Assembly (NCBI GenBank): GCA_023458595.1
Contig: JAEWYT010000155.1
Coordinates: 1-16,876, forward strand
DNA from: Pseudomonadota bacterium
Lineage (GTDB): Bacteria > Pseudomonadota > Alphaproteobacteria > Rhizobiales > Tepidamorphaceae
Direction: 5' to 3'
Length of the DNA stretch: 16,876 nt
The notes under the pieces: model-generated
What the model was told of the DNA's origin: nothing
Databases searched by the model: none
The model's input: only the letters and a program-made list of their open reading frames with translations
Position numbers and translations under genes: made by a program
Part shown: positions 1 to 9,455 of the stretch, one piece after another
Layout of the letters: each line of letters starts with the position of its first letter
Position numbering within the stretch: the stretch's first letter is position 1

Positions 1-2307
<2,307 letters not shown>

Positions 2308-2313
2308 GATACG

Positions 2314-2868
2314 TCAGCTCTCCGACTGTTCGGCGGCGTCCCTCTGGACGATCGCCTCGCGGGCCGCGAGGTACTCGGCCCGCGTCAATGCGTGGTAGCG
2401 ATGGAGGTGATCGGCATGGATCCGGTCCTCAATATAGGGCAGGCCGAGCCGCTCAAGAACCCTCAGCGAGCGCCGGTTCTCCGGCAGCGCGACCGCGACC
2501 ACGCGCGGCAGCCGCAGCGCCTGGAAGCCGTAGTCGAGAAGCGCTTCCGCGGCTTCCGTCGCATAACCCTTGCCCCAGGCGTCGGGGACGAGGTGATAGC
2601 CGATCTCGATCTCGCCGGTTCCGGCAAGCGGCTGCAGGACCGCGTCGCCGACGAACCGGTCCCTGTCCTCAGAGAAGGCGGCGAACCAGCCGAGCCCTTT
2701 CGGCCGCAGCGCGAGGCTCCGGTTCAGCACGTTCTCGACGTCCCGCTCGGTCACCGGGGCTTCGCTCCAGAAGAACACCCTGCGGTCGCGAAGCAGCAGC
2801 CCGAGCAGGTCGGCTTCGTCGTCCCGGTAGGGGCGCAACGTCAGTCTTCCGGTGCGGATCTCGATCAT
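2314..2868 (-). CDS. GNAT-family N-acetyltransferase (RimJ/RimL-like)
   Basis: This 184-residue cytoplasmic protein should transfer an acetyl group from acetyl-CoA to an amine; the substrate cannot be told from sequence. It opens with IRTGRLTLRPYRDDEAD, the typical first strand of the RimJ/RimL branch. It has the acetyl-CoA-binding motif A around residues 88-110 (WGKGYATEAAEAL; pyrophosphate loop at 98-103), then a VVAVALPENRRSLRVLERLG segment typical of motif B. The start at 2868 (ATG) matches the family N-terminus; GGA lies 9 nt upstream. The open frame continues upstream but without family similarity. Its TGA is six bases before the uvrA ATG in the same frame, so the two genes are almost certainly one transcript. 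The LexA box ends 45 nt upstream, which places it in the SOS response by inference. Close relatives act on ribosomal proteins, antibiotics or small amines. I infer no specific target. Confidence 0.92.
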   Translation of the reverse strand: MIEIRTGRLTLRPYRDDEADLLGLLLRDRRVFFWSEAPVTERDVENVLNRSLALRPKGLGWFAAFSEDRDRFVGDAVLQPLAGTGEIEIGYHLVPDAWGKGYATEAAEALLDYGFQALRLPRVVAVALPENRRSLRVLERLGLPYIEDRIHADHLHRYHALTRAEYLAAREAIVQRDAAEQSES

Positions 2869-2913
2869 CGGCGGTTCCGGCCCCGCAGAATCGCGGGATT
2901 GCATTCGAGGCGT

Positions 2914-2928
2914 GAACATAATAGGAAC
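2914..2928. promoter_or_regulatory. LexA (SOS) box, alphaproteobacterial GAAC-N7-GAAC type
   Basis: The sequence reads GAAC ATAATAG GAAC, a direct repeat with exactly seven bases between half sites (GTTC-N7-GTTC on the other strand). This is the established LexA operator of alphaproteobacteria, unlike the E. coli CTGT-N8-ACAG palindrome. It lies 45 nt upstream of the acetyltransferase-uvrA unit and 181 nt upstream of ssb, both repair-related. The second half site is also the left arm of GGAAC-ATGGC-GTTCC (2924-2938). Confidence 0.88.
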
Positions 2929-2944
2929 ATGGCGTTCCGTCCAA
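2915..2944 (-). promoter_or_regulatory. Probable promoter of acetyltransferase-uvrA, overlapping the LexA box
   Basis: On the minus strand TTGGAC (2944-2939) is followed after 18 nt by TATGTT (2920-2915), or after 15 nt by TATTAT (2923-2918). Either -10 lies inside the LexA box, so bound LexA would block RNA polymerase. The hexamers match the consensus only partly; the placement relative to the LexA box is the main support. Confidence 0.4.
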
Positions 2945-2953
2945 CAGCATATA

Positions 2954-2988
2954 CGGATCGTTGGCAGGGGTATGAACCTGCCGATCCG
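2954..2988 (+). promoter_or_regulatory. Bulged 12-bp hairpin in the ssb upstream region
   Basis: CGGATC (2954-2959), a three-base bulge GTT, and GGCAGG (2963-2968) pair with CCTGCC (2977-2982) and GATCCG (2983-2988) around an 8-nt loop. A TATACG (2950-2955) just before it could be a -10 element, which would put the hairpin at the very 5' end of an ssb leader of about 150 nt. No T-run follows, so it is not a classical terminator. Its function is unknown. Confidence 0.4.
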
Positions 2989-3109
2989 CCGCGGCTTCTG
3001 CTGCGGCTTCTGTGGAAAACCCCGGCGCGCGGGGGGGACGCGGCGAGGCGGGGCGGATAGTGTCGCGCGTGAGTTTCGGCCGCGAAAACGAAGAACGAAA
3101 GGTCTGGTG

Positions 3110-3592
3110 ATGTCGGGAAGCGTGAACAAAGTCATCCTCGTCGGCAATCTCGGCGCGGATCCGGAAATCCGCCGCACGCAGGACGGCCGGCCGATCGCCA
3201 ACCTGCGCGTCGCCACCACCGAGACCTGGCGCGACCGCAACACCGGCGAGCGCCGCGAGCGTACCGAGTGGCATCGGGTCGTTATCTTCAGCGAAGGGCT
3301 CTGCAAGGTCGCCGAGCAGTATCTGCGCAAGGGCTCGAAGGTCTACATCGAGGGCCAGTTGCAGACCCGCAAGTGGCAGGACCAGTCCGGCCAGGACCGC
3401 TATTCGACGGAAGTCGTGCTGCAGGGGTTCAACTCGACGTTGACGATGCTCGACGCCCGCAGCGGGGGAGGCGGATCGGACTACGATTCCCCGGGCGGCG
3501 GCGGCGATTTCGGCTCGAGCGGCCCGATGCAGGGCGGCGGGGGCGGCCGTGGCGGTCCGTCGGGCGACATGGACGACGAGATTCCCTTCTAG
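3110..3592 (+). CDS. ssb: Single-stranded DNA-binding protein SSB
   Basis: SSB coats single-stranded DNA as a tetramer during replication, recombination and repair, and recruits partner proteins through its acidic tail. This 160-residue protein has the OB-fold domain over about residues 1-110 (opening VNKVILVGNLGADPEIRRTQDG, with WHRVVIF and SKVYIEGQL strands). A Gly/Ser-rich flexible linker follows, then the canonical C-terminal tip MDDEIPF that binds partners. The length fits alphaproteobacterial SSB. ATG 3110 is chosen from the family N-terminus; AAAGG lies about 8 nt upstream, and an adjacent in-frame GTG at 3107 would add only one residue. It is divergent from acetyltransferase-uvrA, with the LexA box between them, as in the E. 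coli uvrA-ssb arrangement. The downstream RND operon starts 188 nt later with its own control region, so ssb is probably monocistronic. Confidence 0.97.
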   Translation: MSGSVNKVILVGNLGADPEIRRTQDGRPIANLRVATTETWRDRNTGERRERTEWHRVVIFSEGLCKVAEQYLRKGSKVYIEGQLQTRKWQDQSGQDRYSTEVVLQGFNSTLTMLDARSGGGGSDYDSPGGGGDFGSSGPMQGGGGGRGGPSGDMDDEIPF

Positions 3593-3720
3593 GTCGATTT
3601 CTCCCGATCCTTCAGTCGCTTACCCCGCGATCCTCACCGGTGCGCGCGCCGGCGGTGCTTGTCCGCTATTCTCGCGGCATCGGCTCTCCCACAGCCTCTT
3701 GCCCAGGGCGGTCACTTTTC

Positions 3721-3740
3721 ATATTCCATTTTTGGAATAT
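3721..3740. promoter_or_regulatory. Perfect 20-nt palindromic operator upstream of the RND operon (ATTC-N8-GAAT core)
   Basis: Two 8-nt arms, ATATTCCA and TGGAATAT, flank TTTT. The site lies 40 nt before the membrane-fusion-protein start in an AT-rich island within GC-rich DNA. A weak -35 (TTGCCC, 3699-3704) with a 17-nt spacer would place a -10 (TATTCC, 3722-3727) inside the left arm, a good arrangement for repression. The core fits ATTC-N8-GAAT, the layout I recall for SqrR/BigR-type ArsR-family repressors that sense reactive sulfur. TetR-family operators can also look like this. No regulator gene is present in the window. Confidence 0.7.
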
Positions 3741-3780
3741 ATCTCTATATCTGCGATGCGGATTCCGGGGAGAAACGGTC

Positions 3781-4809
3781 ATGACGCCACGCTGCAAGCC
3801 CGTCACGGTAACGAGTGTCCTTCTGGCTACGGCCGTAGCCGGCTTCGCGGCCGTTGGCCCCGTCATGTCGTTCGCCGCCAACGCCGAGTACGTCGTCGAG
3901 CCGGCGAAGGTCGAGGACTACAAGGAAGTCTTCGCGACCGTGCAGAGCTCCGACGTCGTTCCCGCCCGCGCGCGGATCGGCGGCACCGTCACCGAGCTGA
4001 CGGTCGGCGAGGGAGACCCGGTGTCCGCCGGCCAGAAGATCGCAACCGTGGTCGACGACAAGCTCGCCTTGCGCATCCAGGGCCTGGAAGCCAGCATCCG
4101 CGGCCTGCAGGCGGCGCTGACCAATGCCGAGACCGAGTTGAAGCGCGGGGAGGAACTGAAGGCCCGAGGCATCATCGCGCAGGCCCGCCTCGACGCCTTG
4201 CAGACGGCGACGGATGTCGCCCGCAACCAGCTTCAGACCGCGCAGGCCGAAAAGATGGTAGCCGCGCAGCAGATCGCCGAGGGCGCGGTCGAGGCGCCGG
4301 GCGCCGGCCGCGTGCTGACCGTGCCGGTCACGATCGGCACCGTCGTGTTGCCGGGCGAGACGATCGCCGAGATCGCGTCCGACCACTATATCCTGCGCCT
4401 CGAGGTTCCGGAGCGCCACGCCCGCTACATCGAGCTCGGCGACGAGATCCTGATCGGCCCGCGCGGCCTCGACGCCGGCGGCGCGCCGGTCGGCAAGGGC
4501 AAGATCGTCACCGTCTATCCCCGCCTGTCGAACGGGCGCGTCGTCGCCGACGCCGAAGTCTCGGGCCTCGGCGGCTACTTCGTCGGCGAGCGCGCGCTGG
4601 TGCGCATCGCCGCCGGCGAGCGGCAGACCTACGTCATCCCGCAGGACTACGTCTTCAAGCGCTACGGGCTCGACTACGTGCGCGTCGAGGCGCCGGACGG
4701 AACGCCGCTCGACGTCGTCGTGCAGCTCGGCCAGAAGGTCGCCGGTGACGTGCCGATGGTCGAGGCGCTCGGCGGACTGAAGGCGGGCGACCGGCTGGTG
4801 CGTCCATGA
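3781..4809 (+). CDS. RND efflux membrane-fusion (periplasmic adaptor) protein, HlyD/AcrA family
   Basis: Periplasmic adaptor that links an inner-membrane RND pump to an outer-membrane channel. The 342-residue product starts with an N-terminal hydrophobic export signal (about residues 8-32, with a likely cleavage after SFA or ANA). Then come a lipoyl-like half motif (GGTVTELTVGEGDPVSAGQ), a helical hairpin rich in Ala/Leu/Gln (about 95-160), the second lipoyl half (VEAPGAGRVLTVPVTIGTVV), and a beta-barrel and membrane-proximal domain (VPERHARYIELGDEI onward). ATG 3781 has GGGGAG about 10 nt upstream. Its TGA overlaps the ATG of the pump gene (ATGA at 4806-4809), indicating translational coupling and a fixed stoichiometry. 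No outer-membrane TolC-type gene is nearby, so the channel must be encoded elsewhere. Probably controlled by the palindrome at 3721-3740. The substrate is unknown. Confidence 0.93.
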   Translation: MTPRCKPVTVTSVLLATAVAGFAAVGPVMSFAANAEYVVEPAKVEDYKEVFATVQSSDVVPARARIGGTVTELTVGEGDPVSAGQKIATVVDDKLALRIQGLEASIRGLQAALTNAETELKRGEELKARGIIAQARLDALQTATDVARNQLQTAQAEKMVAAQQIAEGAVEAPGAGRVLTVPVTIGTVVLPGETIAEIASDHYILRLEVPERHARYIELGDEILIGPRGLDAGGAPVGKGKIVTVYPRLSNGRVVADAEVSGLGGYFVGERALVRIAAGERQTYVIPQDYVFKRYGLDYVRVEAPDGTPLDVVVQLGQKVAGDVPMVEALGGLKAGDRLVRP

Positions 4810-7800
4810 AGGCCGGCATTTCCGGCACGCTGACGCGTGCCTTCATCTCTTCGCCGCTGACCCCGCTGCTGCTGCTCGCGGCGCTGGCGCTCGGCCTCGT
4901 CGCGCTCGTCTCGCTGCCGCGCGAGGAGGAGCCGCAGATCAGCGTGCCGCTCGTCGATATCCACGTTTCCGCCGACGGCCTGAAGGCCGACGACGCCATC
5001 AGGCTCGTAACTGAGCCGCTGGAGACGATCGTCAAGGGGATCAACGGCGTCGAGCACGTCTATTCGCAGACCTACGACGACCGCGTCATCGTGAGCGCCC
5101 GTTTTTTCGTCGGCACCGATCCCGACGACGCCATCCTGCGCGTCCACGAAAAGGTGCGCGCCAACATGGACCGGATCCCGATCGGCATCCCCGAGCCGCT
5201 GATCGTCGGGCGCGGCATCGACGACGTGGCGATCTTCGTCGTCACGCTCGCGCCGAAGCCGGAAGCCGCCGACCGCTGGACGGACAACGGCCTCTATTCG
5301 ATTGCCCGTGACCTGCTCGTCGAGCTCGCCAAGGTCGACGACGTCGGCCTGACCTATATCGTCGGCGGCCGCGACGACCAGATCCGCATCGAGCCCGATC
5401 CGGAGCGCCTGGCGCTGTACGGCATCACGCTGGAGCAGCTGATCGGCAAGATTTCCGAGGCGAACCGTTCGTTCCTGGCCGGCACCGTCCGCGACGAGAA
5501 CCGCAGCCTGCCGGTCGTCGCCGGCCAGACCCTGCAGGGCGTGCCGGACATCGCGCTGCTCGAGATCACCGCCCGCGACGGCCGCAAGGTCTATGTCGGC
5601 GACGTGGCGAACGTCGTGGTCGGCTCCGTTCCCGAGGAGCATCGCGTCTGGCACATGGCGCGCGACGAGACGGGCGCGATGAAGCCCGTCCCCGCCGTGT
5701 CCATCGCGGTGGCCAAGCGCGCCGGGGCGAACGCGGTCGTCATCGGCGAGGACCTGATCGAGCGCCTGGAGCTTCTGCGCGACCGGCTGGTGCCGGAGGA
5801 CATCGACGTCCTGATCACCCGCGACTACGGCGAGACCGCCAACGAGAAGGCGAACGAACTGCTGTTCCACCTGGGGCTGGCGACCGTCTCGATCGTCGTG
5901 CTGGTCGCCTTCGCCATCGGATGGCGCGAGGGCGTCGTCGTCCTGATCGTCATCCCGACGACGATCCTGCTGACGCTCTTCGCCTCCTACTTCATGGGCT
6001 ACACGATCAACCGCGTCAGCCTGTTCGCGCTGATCTTCTCGATCGGCATTCTCGTCGACGACGCGATCGTGGTGATCGAGAACATTGCCCGGCACTGGGC
6101 GATGAAGGACGGGCGAAGCCGCCGCGAGGCGGCGATCGATGCCGTCGCCGAGGTCGGCAACCCGACCATCGTCGCGACGCTCACCGTCGTCGCCGCGCTG
6201 CTGCCGATGCTGTTCGTGTCCGGCCTGATGGGCCCCTACATGAGCCCGATCCCGGCGAACGCCTCGGCGGCGATGATCTTCTCGTTCTTCGTCGCGGTCA
6301 CCGTCACGCCGTGGCTGATGATGAGGATCGGCAAGGATCACGGAGCCCATGGCGAGGAGGGGCACGTCGCCGTGCACGAAGGTGCCCATGGCGGGGTTCT
6401 CGGCAAGATCTACGTCAAGGTGGCGAAGCCCGTGCTGAAGTCCAAGGCGCGCGCCTGGGCCTTCCTGCTCGTCGTCGGCGTCGCCACGATCGCGGCGACG
6501 TACCTGTTCTTCGACAAGACGGTGACGGTCAAGCTGCTGCCGTTCGACAACAAGTCGGAACTGCAGGTGGTCGTCGACCTGCCCGAGGGCTCGACCCTCG
6601 AGGACACCGACCGGGTGCTGACCATGGCCGCCGAACGTCTGGCCGACCTGCCTGAGCTCGCCTCGATCCAGTCCTACGTGGGCACCTCGGCGCCGTTCAA
6701 CTTCAACGGCCTTGTGCGCCACTACTATCTGCGCGAGCTTCCTGAAAACGGAGACCTGCAGGTCAACCTCACCCCGAAGGGCGAGCGCGACCGCAACAGC
6801 CACGAGATCGCGCTGGAAGTCCGCGAGCGGCTGGCCGACCTCAAGGTTCCGGACGGCACCAGCATCAAGGTCGTCGAGGTCCCGCCCGGACCGCCGGTTC
6901 TGGCGACGCTGCTCGCCGAGATCTACGGTCCCGACGAGGAAACCCGCCGCGCGGTCGCGACCGAGGTCCGCAGGATATTCGAGGACGTCCCCTACATCGT
7001 CGACGTCGACGACAGCTTCGGCAGGCCGGCGGACCGCCTGCACGTGCGCATCAACCAGAACAACCTCGAATACCACGGCGTGGAGCAGAGCGACGTTTAC
7101 GACGCCATCCGCGCCTATCTGACCGGCGTGCCTGTCGGCTACTCCCATCGCGGCGGCGGCCGCCACCCCGTCGAGATCGCCGTAAGGCTGCCGAAGGAGG
7201 ACCTGGCGGTCTCCCAGCGCACGCTGTCGACGCCCGTTCCTGCGAATACGCTGCCGGGCAGCCGCAACATCGTCGAGCTCGGCGACGTGGTGACGCTCAG
7301 CGAGGAGACGGCGTCCTTTCCGGTCTTCCGCCGCGACGGCCGTCCCGCCGAGATGGTGCAGGCCGAGCTCGCCGGCGAGTACGAGGCGCCGATCTACGGC
7401 ATGATCGCCGTTGCCGACGCCATCGACGCCCACGACTGGGGCGATCTGCCCAAGCCCGAGATGCTGCTGCACGGCCAGCCGCAGGACGAGAGCGTCGCCT
7501 CGCTGCTCTGGGACGGCGAATGGGAAGTGACCTACGTCACCTTCCGCGACATGGGCGCGGCCTTCGCCGTGGCGATCCTCGGCATCTATTTCCTGGTCGT
7601 CGCCCAGTTCGGCTCGTTCCTGCTGCCGCTCGTCATCCTGACGCCGATCCCGCTCACATTGATCGGCATCGTGCTCGGCCATTGGCTTTTCCACGCGCCG
7701 TTCACCGCGACCTCGATGATCGGCTTCATCGCCCTTGCCGGCATCATCGTGCGCAACTCGATCCTGCTGGTCGACTTCATCCGTCACGAGCGGCGGCCGA

Positions 7801-8042
7801 ACAAGCCGTTGCGCCGCACCCTGCTCGACGCCGGCGCGATCCGCTTCAAGCCGATCCTGCTGACCGCGCTCGCGGCGATGATCGGCGCGGCGGTGATCCT
7901 CGCCGACCCGATCTTCCAGGGGCTCGCGATCTCGCTGCTGTTCGGCCTCGCGTCCTCGACGCTGCTGACGGTGCTGGTGATCCCGGCGATCTATATCGCC
8001 CTGCGCGACGACGGGAAGCCGCTGGAGCCGTCCGCCCGCTGA
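4806..8042 (+). CDS. RND-family efflux pump, inner-membrane permease (AcrB-like)
   Basis: Proton-driven trimeric exporter of the inner membrane, 1078 residues, close to the usual length for hydrophobe/amphiphile RND pumps. Visible: TM1 at about 17-37; a large periplasmic loop; TM2-TM6 beginning at LGLATVSIVVLVAFAIGW; the proton-relay pair Asp418-Asp419 in TM4 (GILVDDAIVVIENI); a second periplasmic loop; and TM8-TM12 near the C-terminus. The TM10 motif reads IIVRNSILLVDF, so Arg983 sits where AcrB has Lys940. Between TM6 and TM7 the cytoplasmic loop (about 508-533) is His/Gly/Glu-rich with five histidines, unusual for drug pumps and suggestive of metal binding. It lacks the HME-type signature of CusA as far as I can tell. 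It pairs with the adaptor upstream through an ATGA overlap. Substrate candidates are metals, sulfur compounds or amphiphiles; none is proven. Confidence 0.95.
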   Translation: MKAGISGTLTRAFISSPLTPLLLLAALALGLVALVSLPREEEPQISVPLVDIHVSADGLKADDAIRLVTEPLETIVKGINGVEHVYSQTYDDRVIVSARFFVGTDPDDAILRVHEKVRANMDRIPIGIPEPLIVGRGIDDVAIFVVTLAPKPEAADRWTDNGLYSIARDLLVELAKVDDVGLTYIVGGRDDQIRIEPDPERLALYGITLEQLIGKISEANRSFLAGTVRDENRSLPVVAGQTLQGVPDIALLEITARDGRKVYVGDVANVVVGSVPEEHRVWHMARDETGAMKPVPAVSIAVAKRAGANAVVIGEDLIERLELLRDRLVPEDIDVLITRDYGETANEKANELLFHLGLATVSIVVLVAFAIGWREGVVVLIVIPTTILLTLFASYFMGYTINRVSLFALIFSIGILVDDAIVVIENIARHWAMKDGRSRREAAIDAVAEVGNPTIVATLTVVAALLPMLFVSGLMGPYMSPIPANASAAMIFSFFVAVTVTPWLMMRIGKDHGAHGEEGHVAVHEGAHGGVLGKIYVKVAKPVLKSKARAWAFLLVVGVATIAATYLFFDKTVTVKLLPFDNKSELQVVVDLPEGSTLEDTDRVLTMAAERLADLPELASIQSYVGTSAPFNFNGLVRHYYLRELPENGDLQVNLTPKGERDRNSHEIALEVRERLADLKVPDGTSIKVVEVPPGPPVLATLLAEIYGPDEETRRAVATEVRRIFEDVPYIVDVDDSFGRPADRLHVRINQNNLEYHGVEQSDVYDAIRAYLTGVPVGYSHRGGGRHPVEIAVRLPKEDLAVSQRTLSTPVPANTLPGSRNIVELGDVVTLSEETASFPVFRRDGRPAEMVQAELAGEYEAPIYGMIAVADAIDAHDWGDLPKPEMLLHGQPQDESVASLLWDGEWEVTYVTFRDMGAAFAVAILGIYFLVVAQFGSFLLPLVILTPIPLTLIGIVLGHWLFHAPFTATSMIGFIALAGIIVRNSILLVDFIRHERRPNKPLRRTLLDAGAIRFKPILLTALAAMIGAAVILADPIFQGLAISLLFGLASSTLLTVLVIPAIYIALRDDGKPLEPSAR

Positions 8043-8107
8043 CCCTCCCGGGGCGCTGACGCACATGTGAGTGGCCGTCGGCGGTCCGATACGGTCCACT
8101 GGCGGCC

Positions 8108-8479
8108 ATGCGAACGTTGGTTCTCCCGATCGCGGCCGCCGTCTGTCTCGGCGCGTCGTCTCCCGTCCTCGCGGGCGAGGCGGACGTCATCGCCGTCAAG
8201 GTGTCCGCCCGGCCGGGCGACACGTGGCGCTTCGACGTCACCGTCCGCCACGCCGACGAAGGCTGGGACCACTACGCGGACCGCTGGGAAGTGCTCGGCC
8301 CCGACGGCACGGTTCTGGGAACCCGCACGCTCCTGCATCCGCACGAGACCGAGCAGCCGTTCACCCGGTCGCTGGACGGCGTTTCCGTCCCGGCGGGCAT
8401 CACCGAAGTCACCGTTCGCGCCCACGACTCCGTCCACGGCTACGGCGGCGCGGAAATCACCGTTTCCCTGACCGACTAG
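8108..8479 (+). CDS. Small exported protein of unknown function
   Basis: I do not recognise this 123-residue protein. Residues 1-22 form a clear Sec signal peptide (MRTLVLPIAAAVCLGASSPVLA, then GEAD). The mature part of about 100 residues has alternating hydrophobic strands (VIAVKVSAR, WRFDVTVRH, ITEVTVRAHD, AEITVSL) and looks like a compact all-beta domain. It has several His and Trp residues (HADEGWDHYADRWEV, HPHETEQ) and no cysteine after the signal peptide. The start is the only one that yields the signal peptide; no Shine-Dalgarno motif is visible before it. It follows the RND pump by 65 nt and might be co-transcribed. Its last 23 bases overlap the end of the convergent CDF gene. The export signal and length argue that it is a real gene. 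Confidence 0.75.
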   Translation: MRTLVLPIAAAVCLGASSPVLAGEADVIAVKVSARPGDTWRFDVTVRHADEGWDHYADRWEVLGPDGTVLGTRTLLHPHETEQPFTRSLDGVSVPAGITEVTVRAHDSVHGYGGAEITVSLTD

Positions 8480-9434
8480 TCTCGGCCGGATCGTGGGCCT
8501 TCTCGGCGGCGACGCTCGCGGCGTGGCCGGCTTCCGACTGGATCTCGGCGAACACCCGGCGCACGTAGGGGAAGGCGGTCTTGATGTCGACCTCGAGCTT
8601 CGAGATCGTCCGCTCGACGTCGCCGGCGGGCATGTCGTCGGCAAAATCCAGGCTGATCGCCACCAGGATGTCGTTTGGGCCCTGATGCATGGTCCGAAGC
8701 TCGTTGATCCGGCGAACGCCGTTCGCGGACATGGCGATGCGCCGAACCCCGGTCACGATGTCCGAACTCGCGGCCTCGCCGATGATGAGCCCCTTCGTTT
8801 CGTAGGCGAGCAGGGCGGCGGTTCCCGCCAGGATCAGCCCGATGCCGACGGAGGCGACGCCGTCGAGCTCATGGATGCCGCTGTACTGGGCCGCCGCGAT
8901 TCCGGCGGCGGCGACGACCAGGCCGAGCATCGCAGCGGAATCCTCGAACAGCACCGTGAACACGGTCGGGTCCTTGGAGCGGCGGACCGCATCGATCAGG
9001 CCGCGCCGGCCGCGCGTCTTCTCGAATTCGCGGAAGGCCACCCACCAGGCGCCGGCCTCGAACACCATGGCGATGGCGATCACCACGTAGTTGACGATCG
9101 GATCGGTGACCTCGTGCGGGTTCCGGATCTTCTGGAAGCCCTCGTAGAGCGACACGCCCGCGCCGACGCCGAAGATCATGATCGCCACGACGAAGGCCCA
9201 GAAATAGACCTCGGTGCCGTAGCCGAACGGATGCTGGTCGTCGGCGGGCCGTTTCGAGCGCCTTATGCCGATCAGCAGGAGACCCTGGTTGCCCGTATCG
9301 ACCAGCGAGTGGATCGCCTCCGACAACATGGCCGACGAGCCGGTGTACGTGGCCGCGGCGAACTTGGTGATCGCGATCAGCGTGTTGCCGGCCAGCGCGG
9401 CGTAGATGACCTTGTTTGATCCGTGAGTCGACAT
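8457..9434 (-). CDS. Cation diffusion facilitator (CDF) family metal transporter
   Basis: Inner-membrane exporter that moves divalent metals such as Zn, Mn or Fe out of the cytoplasm by proton exchange. The 325-residue protein has the usual six membrane segments. The CDF signature is SSAMLSEAIHSLVDTGNQ (residues 33-50), with metal-site residues His42 and Asp46 in TM2, followed by HPFGYGTEVYFWAF. In TM5 the usual HxxxD is absent; instead FEDSAAML provides Glu164 and Asp165, as I recall for the ZnT9-like branch of the family. The C-terminal cytoplasmic domain (from about 225) is the expected ferredoxin-like dimer domain, with a short charged tail. ATG 9434 begins 21 nt after the marC stop with no visible Shine-Dalgarno motif, so it is likely the second gene of a marC-CDF transcript. 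The metal specificity cannot be assigned. Confidence 0.93.
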   Translation of the reverse strand: MSTHGSNKVIYAALAGNTLIAITKFAAATYTGSSAMLSEAIHSLVDTGNQGLLLIGIRRSKRPADDQHPFGYGTEVYFWAFVVAIMIFGVGAGVSLYEGFQKIRNPHEVTDPIVNYVVIAIAMVFEAGAWWVAFREFEKTRGRRGLIDAVRRSKDPTVFTVLFEDSAAMLGLVVAAAGIAAAQYSGIHELDGVASVGIGLILAGTAALLAYETKGLIIGEAASSDIVTGVRRIAMSANGVRRINELRTMHQGPNDILVAISLDFADDMPAGDVERTISKLEVDIKTAFPYVRRVFAEIQSEAGHAASVAAEKAHDPAETSRSGKR

Positions 9435-9455
9435 ACTGTATTTTGATTCAATAAG

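Noticed and set aside
3721..3740. Rho-independent terminator of ssb
   Set aside because: The stem is AT-rich, no T-run follows on the plus strand, and it lies 128 nt past the ssb stop and close to the RND start; an operator is more likely.
4674..8099. A very long open frame (over 1100 codons) on the minus strand opposite the RND pump
   Set aside because: It is a high-GC shadow: composition is dominated by Arg, Asp, His, Val and Ala with no domain, while the plus strand encodes an intact RND pump. The same holds for the long minus frame opposite gyrA (10372-13161) and the plus frame opposite uvrA (247-3060).
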